DNA of 47,448 nucleotides, taken from Bacteroidota bacterium. GTDB taxonomy: Bacteria > Bacteroidota > Ignavibacteria > UBA10030. Position numbers and translations under genes: made by a program. The stretch's first letter is position 1. Every line of letters starts with the position of its first letter. The notes below the pieces were generated by a model. It worked only from the letters and a program-made list of their open reading frames with translations. It was not told where the DNA came from and did no database searches. The stretch lies in the NCBI GenBank assembly GCA_015661185.1, contig JACVXU010000001.1:1-47448 (forward strand), in the 5' to 3' direction. Below, one piece after another: positions 1 through 8,326 of this stretch.

Positions 1-116
1 CCAGAACGCGCAGCGGGCTGGCAAGTCACCAAGGAAAAGATTCGAATTCTTTCAGTCTTTGTGGGGCTTTGCGTCTTCTGCGCCAGAGGCGCATGAGCCT
101 TTGGCTCAGTGTCTTG

Positions 117-150
117 CCTGCCCCGAAGTTTCCTATTCGGGGGTGGCAGG
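117..150. repeat. Imperfect hairpin (CCTGCC..CCGAA / TTCGG..GGCAGG), preceded by two short perfect hairpins at 80-92 and 95-107; possible terminator or intergenic repeat downstream of the minus-strand SRPBCC gene
   Basis: GCGCC-AGA-GGCGC at 80-92, GAGCC-TTT-GGCTC at 95-107, CCTGCCCCGAA...TTCGGGGGTGGCAGG at 117-150, read directly. Confidence 0.45.
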
Positions 151-167
151 ACTTGTCGGCCGCGTCT

Positions 168-614
168 CTAGTACTTCACTCCATGTTCCACGTAAAATTT
201 TAAAAGGGTCAGGGCTTGGGCCCAGCCTGTTACTCGGTTGAGAAAGTCCTGCATTCCCACAGGACTATCTTCGTAGCCGTACTCCATGAGTTTGACGACC
301 GTTCCCGAGGCAACCGGTGTGAAGTCGATTTCGACCGTGGTCAAATATGAACCGCTGTCGGCTTTCCACCGAAACACGAATCGCTCAGGCCGCCTCGCTT
401 CAAGAATGGGTCCGCCGTTTTCCCCCGTGTAGTTTTCCAGCCCATGGTCTTTCCAGCGGAAATGAATCGCTCCTCCGGCGTTGGAATCGACGCTCGCTCC
501 CTTTGTAAACCAACCATCGAGCCCTTCACCTGTGGCGATCGAATCATAGACACGTTCAGGCTGCGCTCGAACCAGGGTGCTGAATTCGACCTTTCTGTCC
601 ATTATGATTCCCAT
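168..614 (-). CDS. SRPBCC / AHSA1-like (activator of Hsp90 ATPase homolog) domain protein
   Basis: ORF 148 aa; N-terminal RAQPERVYDSIATGEGLDGWFT and PERFVFRWK pattern typical of AHSA1-like SRPBCC proteins. Confidence 0.75.
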   Translation of the reverse strand: MGIIMDRKVEFSTLVRAQPERVYDSIATGEGLDGWFTKGASVDSNAGGAIHFRWKDHGLENYTGENGGPILEARRPERFVFRWKADSGSYLTTVEIDFTPVASGTVVKLMEYGYEDSPVGMQDFLNRVTGWAQALTLLKFYVEHGVKY

Positions 615-861
615 GACTTCCTCGTTGTTTTGAAGTGGAGTTGGAGCCGCTTCTCTGAGTGAATGTAGTGCCGAAAACTATCGAGTGCAACTGCGCGTGC
701 GTCCTCACAGGATCGGCGGTGGTGTATCCGACAGGTTTCAACGATTTGGTTTTCAATGTCGGATATTGGCAAATCAGAACCTTTCAGTCCTTGCCAGTCA
801 TAGGTCTTGCGGGATGACTGCCATGTTCACATTCAATTTAACCAATCACCAGGACATGGAA

Positions 862-2232
862 CTACCAAGTTCTCCTAATCGGATGCGCTTCCGTATTGAA
901 GACAACTTTGTTGAACTCCAGAGTCTCCGGCGGAGCGAAAAGCAGGTAGAGATACTTCAGCGTCTCGGCAAGGAAGTAGCTCTCCATCCGATCTGTTTTT
1001 TCTTTTGTGATGACACTCTTCAGCTCGGCATATCCCGCTTCCGCACGACAGTGCTGCTTCAGACCGTCGAGAAAGGTCTTACCCATATGCAGGTACCGGG
1101 GGTCCTGCGTGAACTGGTAAAGGTAGTAGGCCGATTCCATGATCTCCGGGTTGAGGAAAAACCGTTCCCACTTCGGATCGCCCGGCACGTCCATTTTACG
1201 ATAATCAAACTGCTCCGGCTCAATACCATACTTGTTCCACATCTTCAGACACGACTCCTGAAGTCGGGCCGCGGTCTCCACATCTCCTGAGAGTGCGAGC
1301 ACGGCAGGGAAGAACGCATCAAGCGCGCCGAACCAGGTCCTCGTCCGCTTGCCGGTGTTCATATCGGCGTGGCCATACCAGAGTCCGCTGGGGGCTTCGT
1401 CTGCAACGTATTTGTCCAGAGCTGCTCTGCTCGAATCCCACATCCTCTTGAAGTCCTGATCGTCGAACAGGAGAGCGCACTTCACCATATATTCGTAGTA
1501 TGAATCAATGCACGCGCTCACGTGACTGTCGCTATCCAGCCATTTTCCCGTTTCCGCATCGATCCACGTGCCAACAAGTCCGATGGATGAGCGCCGATTG
1601 TACACCTGAAGCACTGCATTCTTTGCCACGTTGTAGTACACCGGCTTACCCGTCAACTTGCTCAGTGTGCCAAACTCCACCAGTAGCGTACCGATTTCTC
1701 CCGGATTCGTCCTCGAATTGCGCACCGCTCCCGTCTTGAGGTTCACATCGACATAGGGCATCCCTGTCGGTGAGTTGAAGACCGGCAGCAAACGCGTTCC
1801 GAGGTCATCCGCAAGCTTTAGCAGCCGCTCATCTCCCGTCAACTGGTAGCTGGAAAGCAGCCCGCCGAGCAGGCGTATCGTGATTTCGAAGTTCTTGACG
1901 TAGATGTCGCGATCAAAGGAGAGGTGTGTGGCAACGAATTCCCGCACGGAGTCTGCCTCTTCCTTCAGTCCCATGAGGATCATCGTGTCCAGCGCGTCAA
2001 CAAGCGACATGTAGAGCGGGGCGCTGTACCAATCGTAATACGTCTTCGAGAGAGGCTTGAGACCATCGTGACCCCACGCGTACTTCTTATAGGCGTTCCA
2101 GGAATGAAGGAACTCCTGCCTGACCTCGTCGGCCAGCCGGCCCTTTTCAGAACGGATGGTCTGGTCGGAAGTGCATGATGAGAGCACCGCGGCGAGCATC
2201 GTACCGGCAATAATCAGCGAAGTCAGTTTCAT
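862..2232 (-). CDS. Glycoside hydrolase family 47-like (class I alpha-1,2-mannosidase) lipoprotein
   Basis: Motifs LVDALDTMILMGL, FEITIRLLGGLLSSYQLTGD, GEIGTLLVEFGTLSKLTG, NPEIMESAYYLYQFT, ESYFLAETLKYLYLLF, FNTEAHP. Lipobox-like LSSC after signal sequence. Start set at the internal Met (MKLTSLIIAG...) at 2232 rather than the ORF start 2376. Confidence 0.88.
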   Translation of the reverse strand: MKLTSLIIAGTMLAAVLSSCTSDQTIRSEKGRLADEVRQEFLHSWNAYKKYAWGHDGLKPLSKTYYDWYSAPLYMSLVDALDTMILMGLKEEADSVREFVATHLSFDRDIYVKNFEITIRLLGGLLSSYQLTGDERLLKLADDLGTRLLPVFNSPTGMPYVDVNLKTGAVRNSRTNPGEIGTLLVEFGTLSKLTGKPVYYNVAKNAVLQVYNRRSSIGLVGTWIDAETGKWLDSDSHVSACIDSYYEYMVKCALLFDDQDFKRMWDSSRAALDKYVADEAPSGLWYGHADMNTGKRTRTWFGALDAFFPAVLALSGDVETAARLQESCLKMWNKYGIEPEQFDYRKMDVPGDPKWERFFLNPEIMESAYYLYQFTQDPRYLHMGKTFLDGLKQHCRAEAGYAELKSVITKEKTDRMESYFLAETLKYLYLLFAPPETLEFNKVVFNTEAHPIRRTW

Positions 2233-2260
2233 GGACGGCTCTTTCCCTTTGTGATTCGAA

Positions 2261-2485
2261 TTACTTGTGAAACCAATGGTTGACCAGGATGGGGATGATG
2301 AAGTAAGCAAAGCACATGCCCGAGAAAACGAGTCCCGCCAACGCTCCAAAGGACCAGAAGGCCATTTTGAGCTCACCTTCGGGTTTCTTGGCGTTTTTTA
2401 CCGCGAAGACAAGGCAAAGGACGGACACGATGAGGCCGATGGCGGAAAGTGTTCCAAAAACGATGAGCAGAATATTGTCGGGCAT
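2261..2485 (-). CDS. Small two-TM membrane protein, unknown function
   Basis: 74 aa with two hydrophobic helices; start overlaps the serpin stop region, suggesting translational coupling. Confidence 0.6.
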   Translation of the reverse strand: MPDNILLIVFGTLSAIGLIVSVLCLVFAVKNAKKPEGELKMAFWSFGALAGLVFSGMCFAYFIIPILVNHWFHK

Positions 2486-3720
2486 CAGAGTTTCGGTTCC
2501 ACAATCTTTCCCACGAACAAAATGGTTCCGGAGTGATTCTCGCGAATCACAAACACAAACGGTCGGTCGATGCGCATCACGAACGTATCGCCGATGCTGG
2601 TTCTTCCGACGCCCACGGACGTGACTGCTGCCGCTTCCGTTCCTTCTTCATCGACCTGAACAAATGTTTTGTGCTGAACGTCGCTGATGAAAAGCCCGCC
2701 CCGTTTGTCGATGTTCGTGAAGTCGGCTAGGTCCGGCGAGAAGGCGATCGACATCCCCATTGCCTTGAGCACGTCGTTCAGCTTCTTGCTGTACTCCAGT
2801 TTGAACTTCGGGAAATAGAGCTCAGCTTCTTTGGTCGTAAGTCCGCTTACGATGGAAATCCACTGCTCCTGGGTCAGCCTCCCCGCGAACTCGTCAATAT
2901 TCGTCCCGGCTTTCGGCAGGAGGATCGTCATGCTGAATCCGGCATCGCCGTACGCCAGATCCATCGCCTGAACCTGGTCGGTTGACGTGCAGCGCAGATC
3001 CCCTTTGAGATACATCATCTTGCACGTCGTCTTCGATCCGTTGGGAAGTGTAAACGAATCATCCCTGGTGTTCTTCGGATCGAAACTGTACGTCCAGGTC
3101 CCTTTGAAATAGATTGCATTGATCAGGTACATCACGATATCCCGCGGGATTGGATCGGGGACGATCTCCTTGATCTTTCCGTTTGTGCTTCGATCAACCC
3201 AACCGTTGATCGTCTTCGCTGCACCAGGATCACTGAAGTTGAGGCTGTTGATCTCTGCATTGAAGTGAAGACTGTTGACGTCCTTGAATGCCTGCTCGAC
3301 CAGAAGGTCAGGCCGGTACCAAATGGAATTCGCAATCTGAAACTTCACCTTTGGGTCGATGCTGGTGAGAAGAGCGATAAGCGACTTGTACGACGAATTG
3401 ATATCCGCCTGCGTCAATCCGGCAAACTCGAGAGTCCGGGCCATGGAATCCCGTGTGGCTGCATTGGCCCCGTTCAGCGTCATACCGAGGGCCATCGAAA
3501 CGCTGACAGGCGAAACGAATACATCCTTGCCGGCATCTTCTTTGTTGACTGCCGCGAGGAGCTTGAAACCGAACGTATTGTCGGCGGTAACGAGGGCCTG
3601 TTCGCCAGATGTGAGCGAACGCATCGGGATGCGCTGTTCACCCGATGGTGTGCCGAGGTCTTCGCATCCGAGTGTGCTGAGAAGTGCGAGAACGCCGAGT
3701 GTCAGAATACACGTCTTCAT
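2485..3720 (-). CDS. Serpin (serine protease inhibitor) lipoprotein
   Basis: Serpin core motifs (NANSIWYRPD-like IANSIWY, LINAIYFKGTW, HKTFVQVDEEGTEAAAVTS hinge, RIDRPFVFVIRENHSGTILFVGKI); N-terminal lipobox STLGC. Confidence 0.95.
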   Translation of the reverse strand: MKTCILTLGVLALLSTLGCEDLGTPSGEQRIPMRSLTSGEQALVTADNTFGFKLLAAVNKEDAGKDVFVSPVSVSMALGMTLNGANAATRDSMARTLEFAGLTQADINSSYKSLIALLTSIDPKVKFQIANSIWYRPDLLVEQAFKDVNSLHFNAEINSLNFSDPGAAKTINGWVDRSTNGKIKEIVPDPIPRDIVMYLINAIYFKGTWTYSFDPKNTRDDSFTLPNGSKTTCKMMYLKGDLRCTSTDQVQAMDLAYGDAGFSMTILLPKAGTNIDEFAGRLTQEQWISIVSGLTTKEAELYFPKFKLEYSKKLNDVLKAMGMSIAFSPDLADFTNIDKRGGLFISDVQHKTFVQVDEEGTEAAAVTSVGVGRTSIGDTFVMRIDRPFVFVIRENHSGTILFVGKIVEPKL

Positions 3721-3888
3721 AATCAGACACCTCCTTTCATTCTACTAAATGCCTGAGATTCCCGACATCACGATCCTCTCGCGTTGGGAGATTCAAGGAA
3801 TCTGCCAGGACACGAAAACAAAATAAGGAATCCTTATGGACTGTGCAAGGAGGAGAAGATGAATGATAGGAGTGCAGCTGTGCGGGGA

Positions 3889-4737
3889 TCAGAATGAGAA
3901 CACGAGGCCTGCGGAAAGCGAGATGCTTCTCGTGAGGCCATCAACATTGACTTCGCGTTTCAGCAGAGGCGCGGCGGCGGCAAGCTGGATCATCGACGAC
4001 CCCTGAAGCGGTATGAATGCGCTGCCGAGAATGTTGACCTGGAACTGGTCACTTTTCGGAACATCATAGAAGGCATTTCCGGGAATGAGGGGATTCCGGA
4101 CGCTTGATTCCTTGAGTCGCTTGATTGCCAGTACCTCACCTGAGAATGAGTAGTCGTTCCACTCGGTAGTGTATCCTGCCCGAATGAGCAGATCGTCACC
4201 ACGCTTGAGTTGATCCGCTGCATTCTCACTTCTTCCACCTGCAATCTGATAGCCCAGGGATCCGGTCCAATGCGAAGTGCCGTACCTAAGCCCCAGCAAC
4301 ACGTCGTTTGTCCCAAGTCCGCTTTGATATCTTTGGGGGAGGTTGCTGCCGTTGACGGACGCAATCGCAAGCTTTCCTCCGAACTGGAGGCTGACCCGCC
4401 TGTCGCTATCTCCGGCCAGCTCCTGGTCCCACACAAGTGTCAGGTCGCCGAGGCCCGAAGTTGAGCCGAGAGGCCCGGATTGCCGTGACCATGGGATGGA
4501 TACCATCAGCCCCGAGGATTCGAAGACCGACAGGCTTACGCTGAGGTGCAGGGAATGGAAACTCAGATCATCGGACTTGGTGCTCTGGCCGTACGAGTAC
4601 GTCAGCCCCAGAGAGTGGTGCAGCGATGTGTGACCTTTCCCGATAGTGCAGACTCCAGCATCCGAACATTGCGCAAATGTGTTCGGCTGGAAGCACATGG
4701 AGAACACTATGACGGCTACTCCGATGAATCGCTTCAT
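3889..4737 (-). CDS. Outer-membrane beta-barrel-like protein (exported), function unknown
   Basis: Signal peptide MKRFIGVAVIVFSMCFQPNTFAQ; alternating amphipathic strands and C-terminal LSAGLVFSF typical of outer-membrane beta-barrels. Confidence 0.6.
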   Translation of the reverse strand: MKRFIGVAVIVFSMCFQPNTFAQCSDAGVCTIGKGHTSLHHSLGLTYSYGQSTKSDDLSFHSLHLSVSLSVFESSGLMVSIPWSRQSGPLGSTSGLGDLTLVWDQELAGDSDRRVSLQFGGKLAIASVNGSNLPQRYQSGLGTNDVLLGLRYGTSHWTGSLGYQIAGGRSENAADQLKRGDDLLIRAGYTTEWNDYSFSGEVLAIKRLKESSVRNPLIPGNAFYDVPKSDQFQVNILGSAFIPLQGSSMIQLAAAAPLLKREVNVDGLTRSISLSAGLVFSF

Positions 4738-4811
4738 ACCCGGATTTCTCTCTGATGTTGTTCCGCCGATGGGGGGCGACGTTTGGTCAGCCCCGCTCCG
4801 CGAGATTCACG

Positions 4812-5213
4812 CTACTGTTTCGAATTCTTCAACGAGGCAACTTTGATGTTATCGCCGTCCATCATCCCCTTGACTTCGACGACGAGGTTGCTTTCTCGTT
4901 TCGTCTTGTTCAGATAGTTGACTGCAAGCTTATCACCCGATTCATCGAACTTATGGAACTTGCCATCCATGATGAGACCGTAACCGCTCGCCTTGCAGTT
5001 CTCTTCCAGTGCGCAGTCCTTCGTGTGCTTCTTTGCTTTCTCGGTTGCTTTCTTCACGTCTCCGCTCTTGGTGAAGCCGGTGGCGCACATCTTGTCGACC
5101 AAATATCCTTTGTACACCATGTCTTTCTTCTCCGTTTTTGCCTGGGCCATCACGGAGGCGGTGGCGAAGAAGAGGGCCAAAACGATTGTCGTGAGTCTGC
5201 TGAGCTTGTTCAT
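4812..5213 (-). CDS. Exported small Cys-containing protein, unknown function
   Basis: Signal peptide, then YKGYLVDKMC...HTKDCALEENCKASGYGLIMDGKFHKFD. Confidence 0.6.
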   Translation of the reverse strand: MNKLSRLTTIVLALFFATASVMAQAKTEKKDMVYKGYLVDKMCATGFTKSGDVKKATEKAKKHTKDCALEENCKASGYGLIMDGKFHKFDESGDKLAVNYLNKTKRESNLVVEVKGMMDGDNIKVASLKNSKQ

Positions 5214-5339
5214 GCTAAATCCTTTCGTTAATGGTTGTATTGACGGGCTGCAATGCTTTGCGTTACCTCAACAAGTGTTCAGATGATGGGGTTCCCGGTC
5301 CTCGTGTGGACCCGATGTGTGAGAGGGCGAGCTCACCTC

Positions 5340-7478
5340 TTAGCGAGAAAGAAGCCGCGCCACAACCGCCGGATCGGATGTTGGCAGCTGGCAGGCGTAG
5401 TTCTCGCAGACATATGCAGTTGGCCGGCCGTCGATTGTCTTCAGCGTACCGATGAATGGGATGAACCTGGTGAGAAACGTTTGTCCGTCCCCTGCATCCG
5501 CAAGCATCAAGATTTTGTTCGGTATAAAGTGAGAATGAATCTCTTTGAAAAGAACGCGGGTGTGTGCGTCGTTGACCCTGCCCGCGACAATGACTTGTGT
5601 CGGTTTTGAGAGGCTGAACTCGAGAGCGGCGAGAAACTGAGGCGTTGCCTGCCCGGCGGTGAGAAGTCGCTCACCAAAAAAGGAGAGTGATGTTCGCGCC
5701 ATCGTATCAAGGGACTGGTTGTTTGTGAACTGAGCGAGGCGAAGCAGGTTCAGGATTGCGATGGAGTTGCCGCTTGGTTCAGCTCCGTCGTACCATTCCT
5801 TCGTCCGGACAAGCAATGACTTGTCCCTTCCGGAAGTGTCAAAGAATCCTCCGCTCTCGTGATCGTAGAAGAGCCTCGTCTGGTCTTCCGCCAGCGACAA
5901 TGCTTCCGACAGCCAGTCAATGTTGAAGTTCGCCTCGTACAAATCGATGAGCGCCTGAATGAAAAAAGCATAGTCGTCGAGATGCGCTTCGAAGCGAGCT
6001 TCGCCGTCGCGATAACGATGGAGGAGCTCACGGCTCGATGCGTCCCGCAGATGCGACAGGATAAACGTTGCGGCTTTCTCTGCCGCATGCAAATACTCTT
6101 CCTCGCCAAGTACTTGATATGCGCGGGCGAAAGCCGAAATCATCAGGCCGTTCCACGAGGTAAGGATCTTGTCATCCAGATGGCACCGCGGTCGCCTGCT
6201 TCGCCCGGCGGCGAGCTTTTGTCGCGAAGAGGTCAACATTGCCTTCACGTGCTCATCTGATAGACCGGATTCAGTCGATGCATCGCCGATGGATTGGACG
6301 ATGTGCAGAATGTTTTGTCCTTGAAAGACTCCGTGTGGATCTTCTGCGACATTGCCCGATTCCTCTACGCCAAAGTAACGGTTGAAGAGAGCCGCTTCTT
6401 CAGGTGAGAGGACGCTGTCGATTTCGTGCTTCGTCCAGACATAGTAGGCCCCTTCTTCCTTTTCTCTGGGCTTCGCGGCATCTGGAGCGCTTTCTGCATC
6501 CTCAGCGGAGTAGAAGCCGCCCTGGGGATGAGTCAGATCCCGGAGCACGTATGCGAGGACATCTCTGGCGACGCCGGCGAATGAAGCATCTTGAGTAATT
6601 TGATATGCTTCGATGTAAGCGATCGCGAGCTGCGCCTGATCGTACAGCATTTTCTCGAAGTGGGGAACGTGCCACCGCTCGTCCGTTGCGTATCGATGGA
6701 AACCGCCTCCGACATGATCGTACATACCGCCGTTTGCCATGCGCCGCAGCGTCTCGAGCGACATCTCGAGCGCCTCGCGGGTCTTCGTCCTGGAGTAATA
6801 CCGAAGCAGAAAATTGAGCACAACCGGCCTCGGGAACTTCGGAGCTCCGCCGAAGCCGGCGTTCCGCGCATCGAAAGTTCGCTGGAAGTACTCGAACCCG
6901 AGGTCCAGCGCCCTGGCTCCGGCATCAACGCTTTGCGTGCCGGGATCGGAGAGCTGATTCAGGTATTCGCCAATGCGTTGCCCGGCATCGAGAACTTGCT
7001 TGCGGTCGGATGTCCATACCTCATGTACGCGTTCCAGGATTTGCGGGAAGCCCGGTCGACCATAGCGGTCGGCAGGGGGGATGTAGGTAGCTCCGAAAAA
7101 CGGTTTGAGATCGGGGGTCAAAAACATCGACATCGGCCAGCCGCCGCTGCCGCTCATCGCCTGCAGGGCAGACATGTAAATGCGGTCGATGTCGGGGCGT
7201 TCTTCGCGGTCAACCTTAATGCAGACCACGGTCCGATTCATGAGCGCGGCAATAGATTCGTCCTCGAAGACTTCTCGTTCCATGACGTGGCACCAGTAGC
7301 ACGTCGAGTAGCCGATCGAGAGGAAGATAGGTTTGTCTTCCCGGCGGGCTCTCTCGAATGCTTCCTCCCCCCACGGATACCAATCGACAGGATTATGGGC
7401 GTGTTGGAGAAGATAGGGGCTCTTCTCGTGGAGGAGACGGTTGGGTTTCTTGGTTTGTATGATCTTGGGGTCGTGCAT
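5340..7478 (-). CDS. YyaL/SSP411-like protein (DUF255 thioredoxin-like plus N-acylglucosamine 2-epimerase-like alpha/alpha barrel)
   Basis: 712 aa; [61 protein letters not shown] is the family hallmark. Confidence 0.95.
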   Translation of the reverse strand: MHDPKIIQTKKPNRLLHEKSPYLLQHAHNPVDWYPWGEEAFERARREDKPIFLSIGYSTCYWCHVMEREVFEDESIAALMNRTVVCIKVDREERPDIDRIYMSALQAMSGSGGWPMSMFLTPDLKPFFGATYIPPADRYGRPGFPQILERVHEVWTSDRKQVLDAGQRIGEYLNQLSDPGTQSVDAGARALDLGFEYFQRTFDARNAGFGGAPKFPRPVVLNFLLRYYSRTKTREALEMSLETLRRMANGGMYDHVGGGFHRYATDERWHVPHFEKMLYDQAQLAIAYIEAYQITQDASFAGVARDVLAYVLRDLTHPQGGFYSAEDAESAPDAAKPREKEEGAYYVWTKHEIDSVLSPEEAALFNRYFGVEESGNVAEDPHGVFQGQNILHIVQSIGDASTESGLSDEHVKAMLTSSRQKLAAGRSRRPRCHLDDKILTSWNGLMISAFARAYQVLGEEEYLHAAEKAATFILSHLRDASSRELLHRYRDGEARFEAHLDDYAFFIQALIDLYEANFNIDWLSEALSLAEDQTRLFYDHESGGFFDTSGRDKSLLVRTKEWYDGAEPSGNSIAILNLLRLAQFTNNQSLDTMARTSLSFFGERLLTAGQATPQFLAALEFSLSKPTQVIVAGRVNDAHTRVLFKEIHSHFIPNKILMLADAGDGQTFLTRFIPFIGTLKTIDGRPTAYVCENYACQLPTSDPAVVARLLSR

Positions 7479-7572
7479 CGCAGAGAGTATTCTTAATCCT
7501 TACAACGCTTGTTCGCGGAGCAAAGTTGCAGGAAATTCGGAATCGCGAAGAAGTGTCGTGTCAACGTGTGAG

Positions 7573-8292
7573 TCAACTATGGCGAAGAGGGGGCGGCATA
7601 CCCACGACCCACATCCAGGGCCAAAGATCGGGTGCGTTGGCTAATCCATGCTTCAAAGCGTTACTGTAAATGTAATCGATGTGGTTGTCAAAATCTCTTT
7701 GATCTCGGATAAGGTGGTCCCGGAAGGATTTCTGCCAGCGGAAATGCGGGAAATCGATGGCCGCAGTCGTATTCGCGTCGAAGCTCTGACGGATCGATTC
7801 TAGGTGATCAAAGTGGTTCTTGTACGTATCGAAGGTGAGATGAGGATGCTTTTGTTTCGTGGCTTGAAAATTACGTTGTAGACGACGATTCGAATCGTCG
7901 TCTACAGAAACATCGGAATCGTCGTCCACAGATACATTCGAATCGTCCCCTTCGGATGGAAGGTGGAGGTTGCGCACGAAAGGGTGTCCCGAAATCAGAT
8001 CGTTGATATCACGAGTGACATTCCGTTTCAATGATTCTACGGCCGCAGAACAATTCGATTCACCGAGTGGTTGGAACAGAATATGAACATGCTCGGGCAT
8101 CACCGTGTAGCCAAGAAGCTCAAGTTCCTTCAGTTCGCAGGCAAACCAGAGGTCTTCGACAAACAACCGGGCGAAATGAGATGAAGTGAAGTAGGGGTAA
8201 CGCTCGTGGGTTATCGAGGTGACGAAGTACTCGGCCCCTTCAACATAGAATCGCTTCTGGTGTGGACGGTGATGAAGAGTTCTGAAGCGCAC
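7573..8292 (-). CDS. REP-associated tyrosine transposase (RAYT, TnpA_REP; HUH Y1 family)
   Basis: YTVMPEHVHILFQP HUH motif, C-terminal DNHIDYIYSNALKHGLA with candidate catalytic Tyr; contains an in-frame acidic repeat insert. Confidence 0.88.
   Translation of the reverse strand: MRFRTLHHRPHQKRFYVEGAEYFVTSITHERYPYFTSSHFARLFVEDLWFACELKELELLGYTVMPEHVHILFQPLGESNCSAAVESLKRNVTRDINDLISGHPFVRNLHLPSEGDDSNVSVDDDSDVSVDDDSNRRLQRNFQATKQKHPHLTFDTYKNHFDHLESIRQSFDANTTAAIDFPHFRWQKSFRDHLIRDQRDFDNHIDYIYSNALKHGLANAPDLWPWMWVVGMPPPLRHS
7877..7906. repeat. 30-bp perfect palindrome TGTAGACGACGATTC|GAATCGTCGTCTACA inside the RAYT coding sequence
   Basis: The reverse complement is identical; contains GTAG at the stem foot, as in known REP elements. 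Confidence 0.9.
7892..7948. repeat. 24-bp tandem repeat (two units plus a partial third) inside the RAYT CDS
   Basis: GAATCGTCGTCTACAGAAACATCG / GAATCGTCGTCCACAGATACATTC (20/24 identical) / GAATCGTC; encodes DDDSNVSV-like octapeptides on the minus strand. Confidence 0.88.
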
Positions 8293-8326
8293 GATGACAT
8301 CCCCGTGGGGGTGTGCTTGGTCCTCG

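Noticed and set aside
6591-7496. 301-aa plus-strand ORF
   Set aside because: Antisense to the YyaL-family gene; no domain features.
7892-7948. Reading the 24-bp repeats as a CRISPR-like mini-array
   Set aside because: Units are contiguous with no spacers and lie in-frame within a coding sequence.
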